64,000 bases of DNA, from NCBI GenBank assembly GCA_015179045.1, contig WHUZ01000010.1, positions 372,001 to 436,000 of the forward strand, read 5' to 3'. The position numbers and the translations under genes were made by a program. Shown here one piece after another: positions 31,204 through 41,360 of the stretch. Each line of letters starts with the position of its first letter. Position 1 is the stretch's first letter. The notes under the pieces were generated by a model. That model did no database searches and had not been told where the DNA came from. It saw only the letters and a list, made by a program, of their open reading frames with translations. Source of the DNA: Kalaharituber pfeilii. Taxonomy: Eukaryota; Ascomycota; Pezizomycetes; Pezizales; Pezizaceae.

Positions 31204-31246
31204 ATTTTTTTTTTTTATCATTAATAGCATGCCGCCCTGAGGGCTA
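31204..31246 (-). mobile_element. Partial LINE-A tail insertion
   Basis: Poly(T) followed by an incomplete type A hairpin (ATAGCATGCCGCCCTGAGGGCTA without the final GCGAT side). No duplication is found. Confidence 0.65.
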
Positions 31247-31985
31247 CGTCTTCTCACTCCGTTTGGTTATTCCCGAATTCTCTCAATTTGGTGGTCCTTT
31301 TTTTTTTTTTTATCATTACTCGCATGCCGCCCTGAGAGCTATAGCGAGATTATATCTACATAGGAAATAGTTAGGAGATAAGAGGAATTGACGGAAAAAC
31401 CAGAAAACAAGAGAAATTGACAGAAAAACCAGACAATGAATCACTCCTCCAATTGGCCCATCAGCGTCAGTCAGGGGTCCCTGTCCTTTCCCTCCGCCAG
31501 TCTTGCTATGTCTCCCCTTCCGCCGAGCCATATCCTTTCCTTCCGCACTCGGTACTCCTCAAGCTTTTTTTTTTTTTTTTTCCCCTAATATCAGTACTCC
31601 CGTGCCGCCCTATGGGCTATGGCGAGGTATAAGTACATAGAAAGAAAAGAAAATTTACATTTCCAAAGAGCAGCAGAAGTGAAGTATGGAAAGAAATAAC
31701 GTCAGAAAATTGAGTTGCCAAGTTCGGTCCGCCCATTCTCGAAGTTCCAGTGTGTCTCTGTATCCGCCTCTTGTTTCACTTGTCAGAACACCATTCTAGA
31801 AGTTCCAACAGTGTGTCTCTGTCTCCGTCCTTTGGGGGATTCCGTAGATCTGCCTTCCCCCCGGCCATCTCCGTCTCAATGCTCTGCATTTGGTCATGTG
31901 CGTGTTGGTTTCCTGTCCCTCCCCGCACCAACGGTACTCTGGACTGTTTTCTTTGCCGATCTGGTGTCTCCAGTGCCTTAGTCCC

Positions 31986-33512
31986 TTTTTTTTTTTTTTT
32001 TTTTTTTATCATTAATCGCTGGCCGCCCTACGGGCTATGGCGATGTCTTAGATACATAAATAAAGTGAAATATAGTGAAATAAATGGAAATAAAAAGGTG
32101 ACACTAGAATTAACGTAACGGGTCTCCTCACTCCCCAAGCATCTCTACCAACTTCCTCAGTGGTCTCCTCACTCCCCAAGGATCTCTACCAACTTCCTCA
32201 GTGGGTCCCCCTCCCCCTCTTTGCCCCGGGGGGGCCTTCTAACATGCTCTTCCCCCCCAGGCCACCTCCGTCTCCACACTCTGCACTCATCCAGTATGTG
32301 TCTAGTGGTCTCCTCCTTCTCCCCGCACCATCTGCATTCTGGACCGTCCCCTTCGCCTACATGCCATCTCCACGCCCGTAGCCCCTTCCCTCCTAGTAAT
32401 CCCGCCAAACGTCCAGTCATATGTCCGAGCCTCTCCAAGGGTCTGTATGACAACTCCAGCCGATTTCGCTCCGCGGCCCTCTCTCGTCTCACCTCATGTC
32501 CCAACCCCGCCTCTGTGACTACCTCATCTTCTCTTTCCAATGCCGTGCCTATCCTCGCCGCCTTATCTGCCTCCTCATTCCCCGGTATGCCTTTGTGACT
32601 TTTTACCCACATCACGGCCACATCTCTGTCCCCCCTCTCATATCTCTTCCGCCACGCGTCCCTGAGTCGACGTGTCGCCCCGTCGGGTGTTGGTAGTCCT
32701 CCGGCTATGCTCACCATTCTGGCTACTACAAACTTTGAGTCTGTGATGATGAGGAGCTCCCCATCCACCCTGTCCGCCGTCTCACTGATCGCATACAGTT
32801 CCGCGTCGTTCACGGTGGCCTGGGTCCCCAGGTATACCGATTCCGCCCTACCCCCGGAGAAAAACCCCGCCCCCGCATTCTCCTCGATTCTGCTTCCGTC
32901 CGTATATGTCAGAGTCCAGCCTTCGTCCACAATGTCCTCTATGTGTCTCATCCACTCTGACACGTCTGCGTCTCTGGTTAGGGTGGGTAAAACTGCCAGC
33001 GGTATCTTCATCTCATGTCGCAAATCCCCTCTCAGATATCGGCTGTCCTGGTCGCTCCTTCGCAGCTCCTCGCTCTCGAACCGGAGCGTCCTTGACTCTA
33101 CCCTCTTAAACTCTGACTTCACAAACGTGTCTATAGCCTCTAGGTTAGCTAAACCCTCAACCACCTCCCTTCTGGTCCCCCACGGTGCTCTTGTGATGCC
33201 GCGTGCCACGGAGTACTGCCACCTCTCTAATTCTTTTATCTTCCGCTCCCTTGGTGCGCCGTGTGCGTATTCGAACCAAGCCCACGATCCCCAAGTGGCG
33301 ATGCTCCTTGCCGCGCTCGTGTACAACTGTCGCTGTTTCGCCGGATGTAGACGCGTGAGCCTTGAGGCTGTTACCCATGCCGCCTTCCCCAATCTGAGCC
33401 TCCTCTGATGATGGTCGTTGTATTTTAACTCCCAGTCAACATGTAATCCGACCAGTCTATATGTTGGGCCCTTCACCCCCACTATCAACGTGTCCGCCTT
33501 TTCCGGGTCCAT
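31986..33512 (-). mobile_element. LINE 3 of the nest (innermost, youngest)
   Basis: It is flanked by the 10-bp duplication CCTTAGTCCC (31976-31985 and 33513-33522). It is a 1,527-bp 5'-truncated copy that begins in the RT thumb, carries an intact RNase H and zinc knuckle, a 3' UTR, the type A hairpin (ATCGC/GCGAT, triloop GTA) and poly(A). Confidence 0.93.
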
Positions 33513-33749
33513 CCTTAGTCCCTTGTTTCCGAGGATCCCAGCCAGGATGGCGACTCTGGGGCCAAGCCTTTGTAATGGTCGATATCCGGGGTTTAGCCTA
33601 TTCCGTTCCGTGGCTCTCCGTGACTGTGCAAGTTGTCGCATGCCTGCTTCGGTGACTGTCTCGTCCTGATATTGGAGGTGGGCTCCGGTTTTGGCCGCCC
33701 CGTCGGCTTCTGTGTTGCCCTTGACCCCTATGTGTGCCTTCACCCACAT
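32169..33749 (-). CDS. Chimeric LINE ORF2 frame: RNase H end fused to RT thumb-RNase H-knuckle
   Basis: The 526-residue frame crosses the edge of LINE 3. Residues 1 to about 79 (WVKAHIGVKGNTEADGAAKT ... LAGILGNKGLR) belong to the RNase H end of LINE 2. From MDPEKADTLIVGVKGPTYRL onward the frame is LINE 3: a thumb/connection (WELKYNDHHQRRLRLGKAAW), RNase H with TYTDGSRIEENAGAGF (Asp), DAELYAISETAD (Glu), LLIITDSKFV (Asp) and GNEEADKAARI (Asp), then CRWCGEKEETTRHILDEC (CCHC-type knuckle) and a KLVEILGE end. All four RNase H acidic residues are present. The endonuclease and RT catalytic core are absent, so the frame cannot encode a complete retrotransposon polymerase. The in-frame junction is a chance product of insertion. 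Confidence 0.8.
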   Translation of the reverse strand: MWVKAHIGVKGNTEADGAAKTGAHLQYQDETVTEAGMRQLAQSRRATERNRLNPGYRPLQRLGPRVAILAGILGNKGLRMDPEKADTLIVGVKGPTYRLVGLHVDWELKYNDHHQRRLRLGKAAWVTASRLTRLHPAKQRQLYTSAARSIATWGSWAWFEYAHGAPRERKIKELERWQYSVARGITRAPWGTRREVVEGLANLEAIDTFVKSEFKRVESRTLRFESEELRRSDQDSRYLRGDLRHEMKIPLAVLPTLTRDADVSEWMRHIEDIVDEGWTLTYTDGSRIEENAGAGFFSGGRAESVYLGTQATVNDAELYAISETADRVDGELLIITDSKFVVARMVSIAGGLPTPDGATRRLRDAWRKRYERGDRDVAVMWVKSHKGIPGNEEADKAARIGTALEREDEVVTEAGLGHEVRRERAAERNRLELSYRPLERLGHMTGRLAGLLGGKGLRAWRWHVGEGDGPECRWCGEKEETTRHILDECRVWRRRWPGGEEHVRRPPRGKEGEGDPLRKLVEILGE

Positions 33750-34597
33750 TAGGGATACGTCCAGGTCGCCTCCCAGTGTTCTCCGACTAGCTGTGCCGCC
33801 CCCTCGGGAGTGGTATCCCGTTGGTGATTCTCTGCATTTTGGCGATGGCTACTTTGGATTCTGAGACTATCAGTAATTCCCCTTCCTGTCGTACTCCTCA
33901 AGTAAATGTGTGCTAGTCTCTTCCCGTTCCCCGCACCACCGGCACTCTGGGCCGTCGCATTTTTTTATCCGATATTTTCAGGCTCGTAGGCCTTTGCCAC
34001 CCAGCAATCCTGCCATCGTGCTCACGTGGTGTCCTAGTTGCTGCAACGGCTTGTAGGTTAGCTTCAGCCTGTTCTTTTCCTCCGCTCTGTGTGCTATCGC
34101 CGCCTGTCTGATCCCGGGTTCCGTGACAATCTCGTCTTGGTATTGGATGCATGCGCCTATTTTTGCTGCTTTGTCTGCCTCCACATTTTCCGGTAGTCCC
34201 TTGTGCCCCTTGGCCTGCATCACGGCCCCATCCATGTTGCCCTTCAGTAGGTGCCTCTCCTAAGCCTTCCTGAGTAAGTGTGTTGCACTGTCTGGGGTCC
34301 GGAACCCTCACGCGATCTTCTCCATCTGTCGTATTACTACTCTGGAGTCTGTCACGATCATGATCTCTACTTTGTCCGATCCGAGGGCATTTGCTATTGC
34401 TAGTAGTTCCGCATCATTGACTGTGGCCCTGGTCCCCAGGTATGTAGATGTTGTGTGCGTCTACACCTGCCCCTGCTTTCCCGTCCATTCTGCTGTCGTC
34501 GATGTAGATGCTTGATTGCTTCTTGCACTGTCGGGAGTCCAAAGCTGCTTGCCTGTTAACCGCTTTTGCTGCTTTAATTCTTTGATCTCTTGGTCTT

Positions 34598-34704
34598 TTT
34601 TTTTTTTTTTTTTTGTAATATCATTACTCGCGTGCCGCCCTAGGGGCTATGGCGAGGTTAAATACATGTGAGAAAGGAAAGTAACAAAATAATGTCCGTG
34701 AAAC
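34598..34704 (-). mobile_element. Short 5'-truncated LINE-A piece
   Basis: Poly(T), the inverse type A hairpin (CTCGC/GCGAG, triloop CTA on the tail strand) and about 45 bases of 3' UTR. It abuts the poly(T) of the next element. Confidence 0.7.
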
Positions 34705-34914
34705 TTTTTTTTTTTTTTTTTTTTATTTCACATAACCCCGCTTGCAGCTGTTCGCCATGGCAGGGTCCCTGGACCGAAGTCCTTCTGGCCCGGAGACAGG
34801 CACCTGTGCAACTACATACAAAATCGTCCCCTGTAAAAACACACAACGATACTATGACTTCGGTGATGTGGAGGAAACACAAAGCGAAAGCCCAATCCCC
34901 CAAGAGAACAATTA

Positions 34915-34967
34915 TCGCCATAGCCCTTAGGGCGGCATGCGATTAATGAAAGAAAAAAAAAAAAAAA
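34915..34967 (+). mobile_element. LINE-A tail-only insertion
   Basis: The type A hairpin (ATCGC/GCGAT, triloop TTA) plus poly(A) is flanked by the 13-bp duplication AAGAGAACAATTA at 34902-34914 and 34968-34980. The LINE-B copy at 11741 lacks it. Confidence 0.95.
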
Positions 34968-35011
34968 AAGAGAACAATTAAGCACGAATACTCAAATATC
35001 CCCCCAGAGAA

Positions 35012-35953
35012 TCAAGCAGTCATATTCATCTCCTCCACATCCCTCCCCTTCCCCTTTCTGTCCACCTTTGTTATTCTGTCCCAGTCATACAAGCACGAGT
35101 GGTACCATTTGCCTGATAACCGTACCTTCGCTGGTGTTTGACTATCTGATTCTACCTCCCCCTCCAGGTAGATAACAATCGAGCTAGTCTTCTTTCCCTC
35201 CCTCCTTTCTTTTCCCACCAACCATCTTGCCGCAACAATCTTCCCCATCCATGGGTTCGCCTTTTCCATCCACTCTCTTACTTTCCCAAGTTTCTTCGTC
35301 ACCGCTATGCCATGCACTACAACTGCCCGGCCAGATTGCGGGAGCCTTTCCTTCTGGGATGTTCTTGCTTTCGGAGATGATGTTGGAGGCTTCTTGTTCT
35401 GCTTGGGGGGGTTGGTACTGGACCCCCTTACTGCGTTTTTGGATTGAGAAGCGGTGGACCTTGTTCGGTTTTTTGGTGGTGCTGCTGGAGGTGGGTTGGT
35501 TTTTTGTGCTGGGGGTGTATTTGGTGGAATGCTTTGAGAGACGATTGCTGCATATGACAGCGGAGGTATTGTCTCTGGCTCGGTCTGTGTTTCCCCTTCC
35601 TTTTGCCTATAACTTCGCTGTGTGGCAGCATAGTTCTTGCAACGTTCCCCTTTCGCTGCTGCTGCCAGTAAATCTATGCGCTGGTGTGCGTGTCCGAGAT
35701 AGCCTAGGAACAAGTCTGTTGGCTCGAAGTTTGGTCTTTTCATAAGGTCTTCTATACCTTTCTGGATATGAATAATGATATCTCCCACTGCCTCAAGCAT
35801 ACAAGTCATATTAACTCCACCAAGTTTTTCAATGATTGACTGAAGCAGTGGAGCCTCGAGACGAGTACTTCTGGCAAGCGTTGTCTTGGCACCCGAAGAT
35901 GTGTTTTTCGGTGCCGGGCTGCCCAATGCCGCGAATCGATTGGTTCGTTCCAT
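35012..35953 (-). CDS. LINE-B ORF1 protein, intact
   Basis: A 313-residue frame starting MERTNRFAALGSPAPKNTSS. It is collinear with the product at 11919-12869: VNMTCMLEAVGDIIIHIQKG and NFEPTDLFLGYLGHAHQRID (helical N-terminal half), a KKPPTSSPKARTSQKE linker, then RAVVVHGIAVTKKLGKVREW, ANPWMGKIVAARWLVGKERR, SSIVIYLEGEVESD and KVRLSGKWYHSCLYDWDR. It ends in an acidic EEMNMTA tail. Two intact but diverged copies in one window suggest selection on ORF1 or recent activity. The protein would act in the element's ribonucleoprotein, which is an inference from class. Confidence 0.82.
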   Translation of the reverse strand: MERTNRFAALGSPAPKNTSSGAKTTLARSTRLEAPLLQSIIEKLGGVNMTCMLEAVGDIIIHIQKGIEDLMKRPNFEPTDLFLGYLGHAHQRIDLLAAAAKGERCKNYAATQRSYRQKEGETQTEPETIPPLSYAAIVSQSIPPNTPPAQKTNPPPAAPPKNRTRSTASQSKNAVRGSSTNPPKQNKKPPTSSPKARTSQKERLPQSGRAVVVHGIAVTKKLGKVREWMEKANPWMGKIVAARWLVGKERREGKKTSSIVIYLEGEVESDSQTPAKVRLSGKWYHSCLYDWDRITKVDRKGKGRDVEEMNMTA

Positions 35954-36025
35954 GGTGGAAGTGCCAAGAAGTCAGGGGTAGTAGTGTGCTTGTCAACGGA
36001 GCAGGGAGCTGAAATCTCCTCAAAA

Positions 36026-36552
36026 TAGTGAGCGGCACGAGCTAGCTCGAGCCGAGCTGGAGGGTGAGCTCGAGCTCGGATTGATTATATACATAATATT
36101 GACAAACTAAACTAAGCTAAGCTAAATTTTCATCTGTCTCACTACTATCAGCTAAATTGTGCATTTCGAAGTTGTTGGTAGGTCAGAATGAGCTCCAAGT
36201 CTCTAATTATTACTATATTAGGTATTTACAGTTTATGAAACCTTGCACTGGCTAAGCATTTTAGCGAGCTGTCAAGAAAAACACCAGCATGATCTTGGCT
36301 CGTTTGAGCTCGAGCTGGCTCTTTTTTTTTTTATTTTTTTTTATTTCATTACTCGCATGCCGCCCTATGGGCTATGGCGAGGTGTTTTATTAAAGTAACG
36401 AAAGAAAAAGAATCACAAGAAACTAAATACATGTAGTGCCCGCGGACTTCTTACTTGATGCGGGTGAAGAATCGGTGTAGTAACCCCGGTAACCTTCCTA
36501 TTTCCTTCCTCTATCTGTCTCCTCGAGCTGGCTCGGCTCGTGCCGCTCACTA
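36026..36552 (+). mobile_element. hAT-like MITE, copy 4, with nested LINE-A
   Basis: The termini TAGTGAGCGGCACGAGC and its inverse are flanked by the perfect 8-bp duplication CCTCAAAA (36018-36025 and 36553-36560). A LINE-A piece (36322-36531) lies inside. Confidence 0.93.
36322..36531 (-). mobile_element. 5'-truncated LINE-A (3' UTR and tail only)
   Basis: The 13-bp duplication CTCGAGCTGGCTC (36309-36321 and 36532-36544) encloses about 150 bases of ORF1 end and 3' UTR (containing an AAACACCTCGCC tail) and poly(T). This is the third level of nesting: LINE-B, then MITE, then LINE-A. Confidence 0.92.
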
Positions 36553-36789
36553 CCTCAAAACTTAACCCCCAAGGGGGAAACTTGAGGAGTTGGGTTTTTT
36601 GGAATAAAAATTAGATCTAAAGACTCAGCGCACTGAGAGCTTTCGATCTATGTAGGTTTCGCTGGGGGGGACGCTGTGGTTGCGGAGTGGCTTCCGAGTG
36701 CTCGTCCTGTCGAAGTGGTTGTCGCTGAGGCCCAACAGCGTGAGATGAGGTGAAGTTGACAGGTACATCCGGCCTGGCCCGAGGCACTC

Positions 36790-37049
36790 AGTAGCCATGT
36801 TGGCATTTCGGCAGCCATTTCAAGAGTCGTTTTGGTAGTCATTTCCATAGCCATTTCATTATCCCTTTTAGTAGCCATTTTAGTAGCCATTTCGGTAGCC
36901 ATTTCAGCAGCAATTTTAGCAGCAATTTCCGTAACCATTGAAATAGCTATTGCAGTGGCCATTTCAGCTGTCATTTCATCAACTATTTTGGTAGCCGCTT
37001 CAGTAACCCTTTCAGTAGCCATTTCAGCGGCCGTTTCAACAGCCATTTC
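36790..37049. repeat. Minisatellite, about 12 bp (GTAGCCATTTCA), left block
   Basis: Imperfect tandem copies of TAGCCATTTCAG. The same array in the same orientation resumes at 41200-41410 on the far side of the foldback element, so the element appears to have inserted into one array. Confidence 0.78.
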
Positions 37050-37254
37050 CATCAGGAACGGAAAATTTTTGCGTCCTGTGCGTCAGACGACACTAGCGCC
37101 TCTGACGCAGACTGGCCACCCGGGGTGCGCAGCCCTCTGACTGCTATGCCTGGGTACCGCATTGCTGCTGTCAATACCCGGAAGCTAGAGTTAAAATGTG
37201 GTGTCTAGATGCAGACCTTTGCTGTTCACTTCCAGACACCTATCCAGCGTTCCA

Positions 37255-37470
37255 TTGTCAGGACGCAATTGTAGAACTATACTGTCAGGACGCCATTGTA
37301 TTGCTGTACTGTCAGGAGGCAATTGCGCAGCTGTACAGTCAGGACGCAATTGTAGAACTATACTGTCAGGACGCCATTGTATTGCTGTACTGTCAGGACG
37401 CAATTGCACAGCTGTACGGTCAGGACGCAATTGCATAGCTGTACGGTCAGGACGCAATTGTAATCCTGTA
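37255..37470. repeat. Minisatellite CAGGACGCAATTG (left arm)
   Basis: Eight or so units of about 25 bp alternating CAATTGTAGAACTATACTGT and CATTGTATTGCTGTACTGT, each with TCAGGACG. The inverse array is at 40720-41020. Frames over this region are repeat artefacts. Confidence 0.8.
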
Positions 37471-37589
37471 TAGTTGGGAGGAGGTGCCTTCTATATGTCT
37501 ACATCCACATCCAATGTATCCACTCATCAAAATAGTATATTCATTCTATATACATGCTAAAGTATCAAAGGCTTCTACACTGAAGGGCC

Positions 37590-38390
37590 TGCTATGCTAC
37601 GTCGATGCTGTCATGCATCCTACGCGTAGGCTGCCATAGCACGCGAATGCTGCCGTGCTGCGCGAATGCTGCTGTACTGCGTTGAATGCTGCCATGCTGC
37701 GCGAATGTTCTGCCACCAACGGGAGGTTAGCCTTGCCACGGCGCGATGAGCATGAAACCACAACTCACCTTGGTGCCACGCTGCGTGAATGCTGCCACAC
37801 GCGGGAGGTTAGCCTTGCCACGACGTGATGAGCATGACACCACAACTCACCTCGCTGCCATGCTGCGTAAATTCTGCCATGCTATGTGAATGCTGCCATG
37901 CTGCGCGAATGCTGCCATGTGGGATGTCTTCTGCCACATGCGAGAGGTTAGCCTTGCCACGACGCGATGAGAATGATACCACAACTCACCTTACTGCCAC
38001 GCTACGCAAATGCTACTATGCTGCGTGAATGCTACCACACTGCGTGAATGCTACGTAAATGCTACTATGCTACGTGAATGCTACCATGCTGCGTAAATGC
38101 TACTATACTACGTGGATGCTACCATACTGCGTGAATGCTACCATGCCGCGTAAATGCTACCACACGCGAGAGGTTAGCCTTGCCACGACGTGATGAGCAT
38201 GATACCACACCTCACCTTGCTGTCATGCTGCGTGAATGCTGCCATGCGGGGATGTATTCTGCCACACGCGAGAGGTTAGCCTTGCCACCACCCGATGAGC
38301 ATGATGGCACAACTCACCTAGCTGCCGTGCTGCGTGAATGCTGCCATACTGTGCGACTGCTGCCGTATTCGAGAGGTTAGAATTACCACA
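37590..38390. repeat. Higher-order minisatellite (left arm)
   Basis: Short units (ATGCTGCGTGAATGCTGCCA) are arranged in larger units that each end with GAGAGGTTAGCCTTGCCACG and a GATGAGCATGA segment. The mirror array lies at 39790-40580. Confidence 0.8.
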
Positions 38391-38799
38391 GGCATGATAG
38401 GTATGATGCTAGGACTCACCTTGCTACCGCGCTGCTATGGTACTCATGTGCTGCCATACTGTTGAGCATCGAGCTGTTTACCTGCCATCCACGAGAAGTT
38501 AGCAATCAGCAGCGACGCGTGAGCGAATGGACTCAGATACACTCACCTCCGAAGTCTCTTTTTCGCTATGGACAGCGATTTCTGTTATTCATTCCTGTCA
38601 GCCATGCAAAGAGATGAGAGGCTATCTGCTTACCCATCACCCAGTCATTTTGTTGTCAAGTAGTTTGCTGTTTTGCAATACGTGGTAGGCGTTGTCATGA
38701 GCAGGAGAAAGAGGGAGCGGATAACAGTGATACTAGAGGAGTCCCTCTGATTTCTCCTCAGTGTCAATCTGCTACTGCGCGCGGCTGGGGCGAGTACTA

Positions 38800-39385
38800 C
38801 TGGCAAGCCAAGAAGGCTCGGTTGGAGTTACTTTTACCAGCAACCGGTCTGTGCACCATCCCAAGTAGTACTCGCTATCAGCATAAAGTTTCCCTCAAGT
38901 GCATGGTTGCAAGGACCGTGCAAGGGTCCGTCGGGCTGCAGAAAATCCTTTCTCCACAGACCGCTCCAACAGTCGCGCTTCTGCGACTGGTAGCGAGTAC
39001 GGCCACTCACATGTGAGTGCATGTGTCGTGGAGTGGGAAATTACTTGTTATAGTAATCTATCTCACTTCGAGTCATACGGTGGTAAAGCTTGTATAATTT
39101 CTATCATGTAAATGCAAGGCTTCAAACATACATAGACCTGGAATGAGCGACGTAGTAGTGGAACCTATGTGTTCTTTTGTACCTAGTCTCGCCATAGCTC
39201 ACAGGGCGGCATGCAAGTAAAAAAAAAAAAAAAAAAACTATACTGTATGTCAAATTGCTTGAAAGGCTTGTTAGGCCGTTGTCTGGTTCAAGGCTGTGTT
39301 AGGCCTATGCGAGCTTGGAGAGCTGCTGCAAAACGGGATATGCATGATCTACAGTTGCCATTGTGCACAGGCCTCTTGTATTTCC
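38800..39385. other. Unique centre of the foldback element
   Basis: About 590 bases with no convincing gene. It contains the tail-only insertion at 39187. Inverted pairing of the arms stops at about 38795 and 39390. Confidence 0.5.
39187..39237 (+). mobile_element. LINE-A tail-only insertion
   Basis: A type A hairpin with one outer-stem mismatch (CTCGC against GCAAG) and poly(A). The flanks share only CTA, so the duplication is unclear. Confidence 0.75.
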
Positions 39386-39789
39386 GACATTACCCGCCTC
39401 AGCCGTGCGCAGTAGGAGGTCGACATGTAGGAGGGACTTCTATAGTATCACTGTTATGCTCTCCCTTTCTTGTCTCCTGCTTTTGAAGACAACTACCGCT
39501 ACAACAGAGGTATTGCAAAACAGCAAACTACTTGATAATAAAATGACTGGATAACAGGTAAGCAGGTAGCCTTTCATCTCTTTTCATGGCTAACAGGAAT
39601 AAATAACAGAAATCACTGTCCAAAGCAAAAAAGGAGATTCGGCAGGTAGGTGTACTTGAGTCTATTCGCTCACGCGACGCGCGCCGCTGATTGCTAACTT
39701 CTCGTGGATAGCAGCTCGACAACTTGACACCTCCACAGCTTGCGAGACTAGACACCCAACAGCATGAGAGCTCGACACTATGGCAGCAT

Positions 39790-40580
39790 TGGCGCAGCAT
39801 GGTAGCAACGTGAGTTTGGTGTCATGTTCGTCGCGTGGTGGCAAAGTGAACCTCTTATGTATGGCAGAATACATCCCACATGGCGGCATTCACGCAGCAC
39901 GGCAGTAAGGTGAGTTGTGCTATCATGCTCATCACGTCGTGGCAAGGCTAACCTCTCGCGGGTGGCAGCATTCACGCAGCATGGCAGCAAGGTGAGTTGT
40001 GGTATCATGCTCATTGCATCGTGGCAAGGCTAAGCTCTCGCATGTGGCAGAATACATCCGCGCAGCATGGCAGTACACACGCAGCACGGCAGCATTTACG
40101 AGCATGGCAGCAAGGGAGTTCTGATATCATGCTCATCGCGTCATGGGAAGGCTAATCTCTCGTGTGTGGCAGCATTCACGCAGCATGGCAGCATTTACGC
40201 AGCACGGTAGTATTCACGCAGCATGGCAGCAAGGTGAGTTATGGTATCATGCTCATCGTGTCGTGGCAAGGCTAACCTTTCGTATATGGCAGAATACATC
40301 CCGCATAGTAGCATTCACGCAGCACGGCAGCAAGTTGTGCTATCATGCTCATCGCGTCGTGGCAAGGCTAAGCTCTCATATATGGCAGCATGCGCACAGC
40401 ATAGCCACAGGGTGAGTTGTAGCATCATGCTCATCGCGTCGTGGCAAGGCTAACCTCTAGCGTGTGGCAGAATACATCCACAGCAGCATTCGCGCAGCAT
40501 GGCAGTATGCGCCCAGCATGACAGCATCCGCTCCGCATGGTATCATTCGACGCAGTATGGTGCCATTTACGTGGCATTGT
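39790..40580. repeat. Higher-order minisatellite (right arm)
   Basis: The inverse of 37590-38390: GGCAGCATTCACGCAGCATG units grouped with CGTGGCAAGGCTAACCTC. Confidence 0.8.
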
Positions 40581-40719
40581 ACATAGGCGTAGCATAGCAG
40601 GTCCTTTGATGTACATCTATTGACATTGGCATGTATATAGAATGAATGTATTCTCTAAAGGATTAATTAAATTGGGTCAGCACCTAGAAAGGCGCAGAGC
40701 CCCAACCATAGAGTATTGC

Positions 40720-41020
40720 GTCTGCATCCTGACAGTATACTAATACAATTGTACTCTGATAGCACAGTAATGCACTTGCGTCCTGGCGGTATAGAGGTGA
40801 AATCGTGTCATCCTGACTGTATAGTTATACAATTGCGCCCTGATAGCACAGTAATGCACTTGCGTCCTGATTGTATATCATTGCAATTGCGTCCTGGTAG
40901 TATAGAGGCGAAAATTGTCATCCTGACAGTATAGTAATACAATTGCGCCCTGAAAGCACAATAATGCAATTGCGTCCTGATTGTACATTATTGCAATTGC
41001 TCCCTGGGAGCATAGTGGTA
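40720..41020. repeat. Minisatellite CAATTGCGTCCTG (right arm)
   Basis: The inverse of the left-arm array at 37255-37470. Confidence 0.78.
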
Positions 41021-41199
41021 CTGTTGCGTCCTGATAATAGTAGTTTAGATGTGCGTCTGAACACATAACAACAATAGTGGTGTCCTGGCATTGACCTCAT
41101 GGCACCAACGTCAGGACACACATGATGCAAAAAAGACAAAACGGTCCTGGGACGCACCTATATGGCTCCCTGACGCACTTTTTTCTTTCCTGATGGACT

Positions 41200-41320
41200 C
41201 AATAGTCGTTTCGGCAGCCATTTTAGCAGCCATTTCAGTAGCCATTTCGGTAGGCATTTCGGTAGCCATTTCATGATCTATTTGAACCCTGCCATGGCCA
41301 AGTGCTACAAGCGGGGTTAT

Positions 41321-41360
<40 letters not shown>

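Larger units (their letters stand above)
31564..33890 (-). mobile_element. LINE 2 of the nest
   Basis: It is flanked by the 12-bp duplication GTACTCCTCAAG (31552-31563 and 33891-33902). Its 3' tail (type A, with one outer-stem mismatch: CTCCCG) is at 31565-31628, and its ORF2 end runs 31700-31985, then 33523-33890 after removal of LINE 3. Confidence 0.9.
31299..34590 (-). mobile_element. LINE 1 of a three-deep nest (outermost)
   Basis: The minus-strand LINE has its type A tail and poly(A) at 31299-31350, the ORF2 C-terminus at 31440-31560 and continuing at 33903-34590, interrupted by the insertion 31564-33890. RNase H pieces at 33913-34311 include NVEADKAAKIGACIQYQDEI and HHVSTMAGLLGGKGLRA. 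Frame breaks make it inactive. The 5' edge is approximate. Confidence 0.7.
34705..36740 (-). mobile_element. ORF1-only LINE, tail type B, with two nested insertions
   Basis: It aligns with the element at 11741-13127 from its 5' UTR (CTCAGTGCGCTGAGTC near 36630) to tail B at 34730-34765. Nested in it are a tail-only LINE-A (34915-34967) and a MITE (36026-36552). Without these it is about 1.45 kb, again with no ORF2. No flanking duplication was found, and the 5' edge is approximate. Confidence 0.82.
37050..41195. mobile_element. 4.1-kb foldback element with minisatellite arms
   Basis: The outer ends are inverted (CATCAGGAACGGAAAA at left; its imperfect inverse ends at 41195). Going inward, each feature recurs in reverse: CAGGACGCAATTG arrays (37255-37470 and 40720-41020), TTCATTCTATATACATG (37540 and 40635), the ATGCTGCGTGAATGCTGCCA arrays (37590-38390 and 39790-40580), and the AGTAGTTTGCTGTTTTGCAA and AACAGTGATACTA segments (38655-38740 and 39445-39540). 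The unique centre is about 38800-39385. No transposase frame is recognisable. The layout resembles foldback (FB-type) transposons, whose long inverted repeats are made of short tandem repeats. Confidence 0.72.

Noticed and set aside
37255..37470. CRISPR-like array of short repeats
   Set aside because: Units are contiguous and degenerate with no unique spacers or cas genes, and the context is eukaryotic.
37191..40616. Several open frames rich in repeated residues in both strands of the foldback arms
   Set aside because: They are translations of tandem repeats in mirror arrays and have no codon-level conservation between arms.
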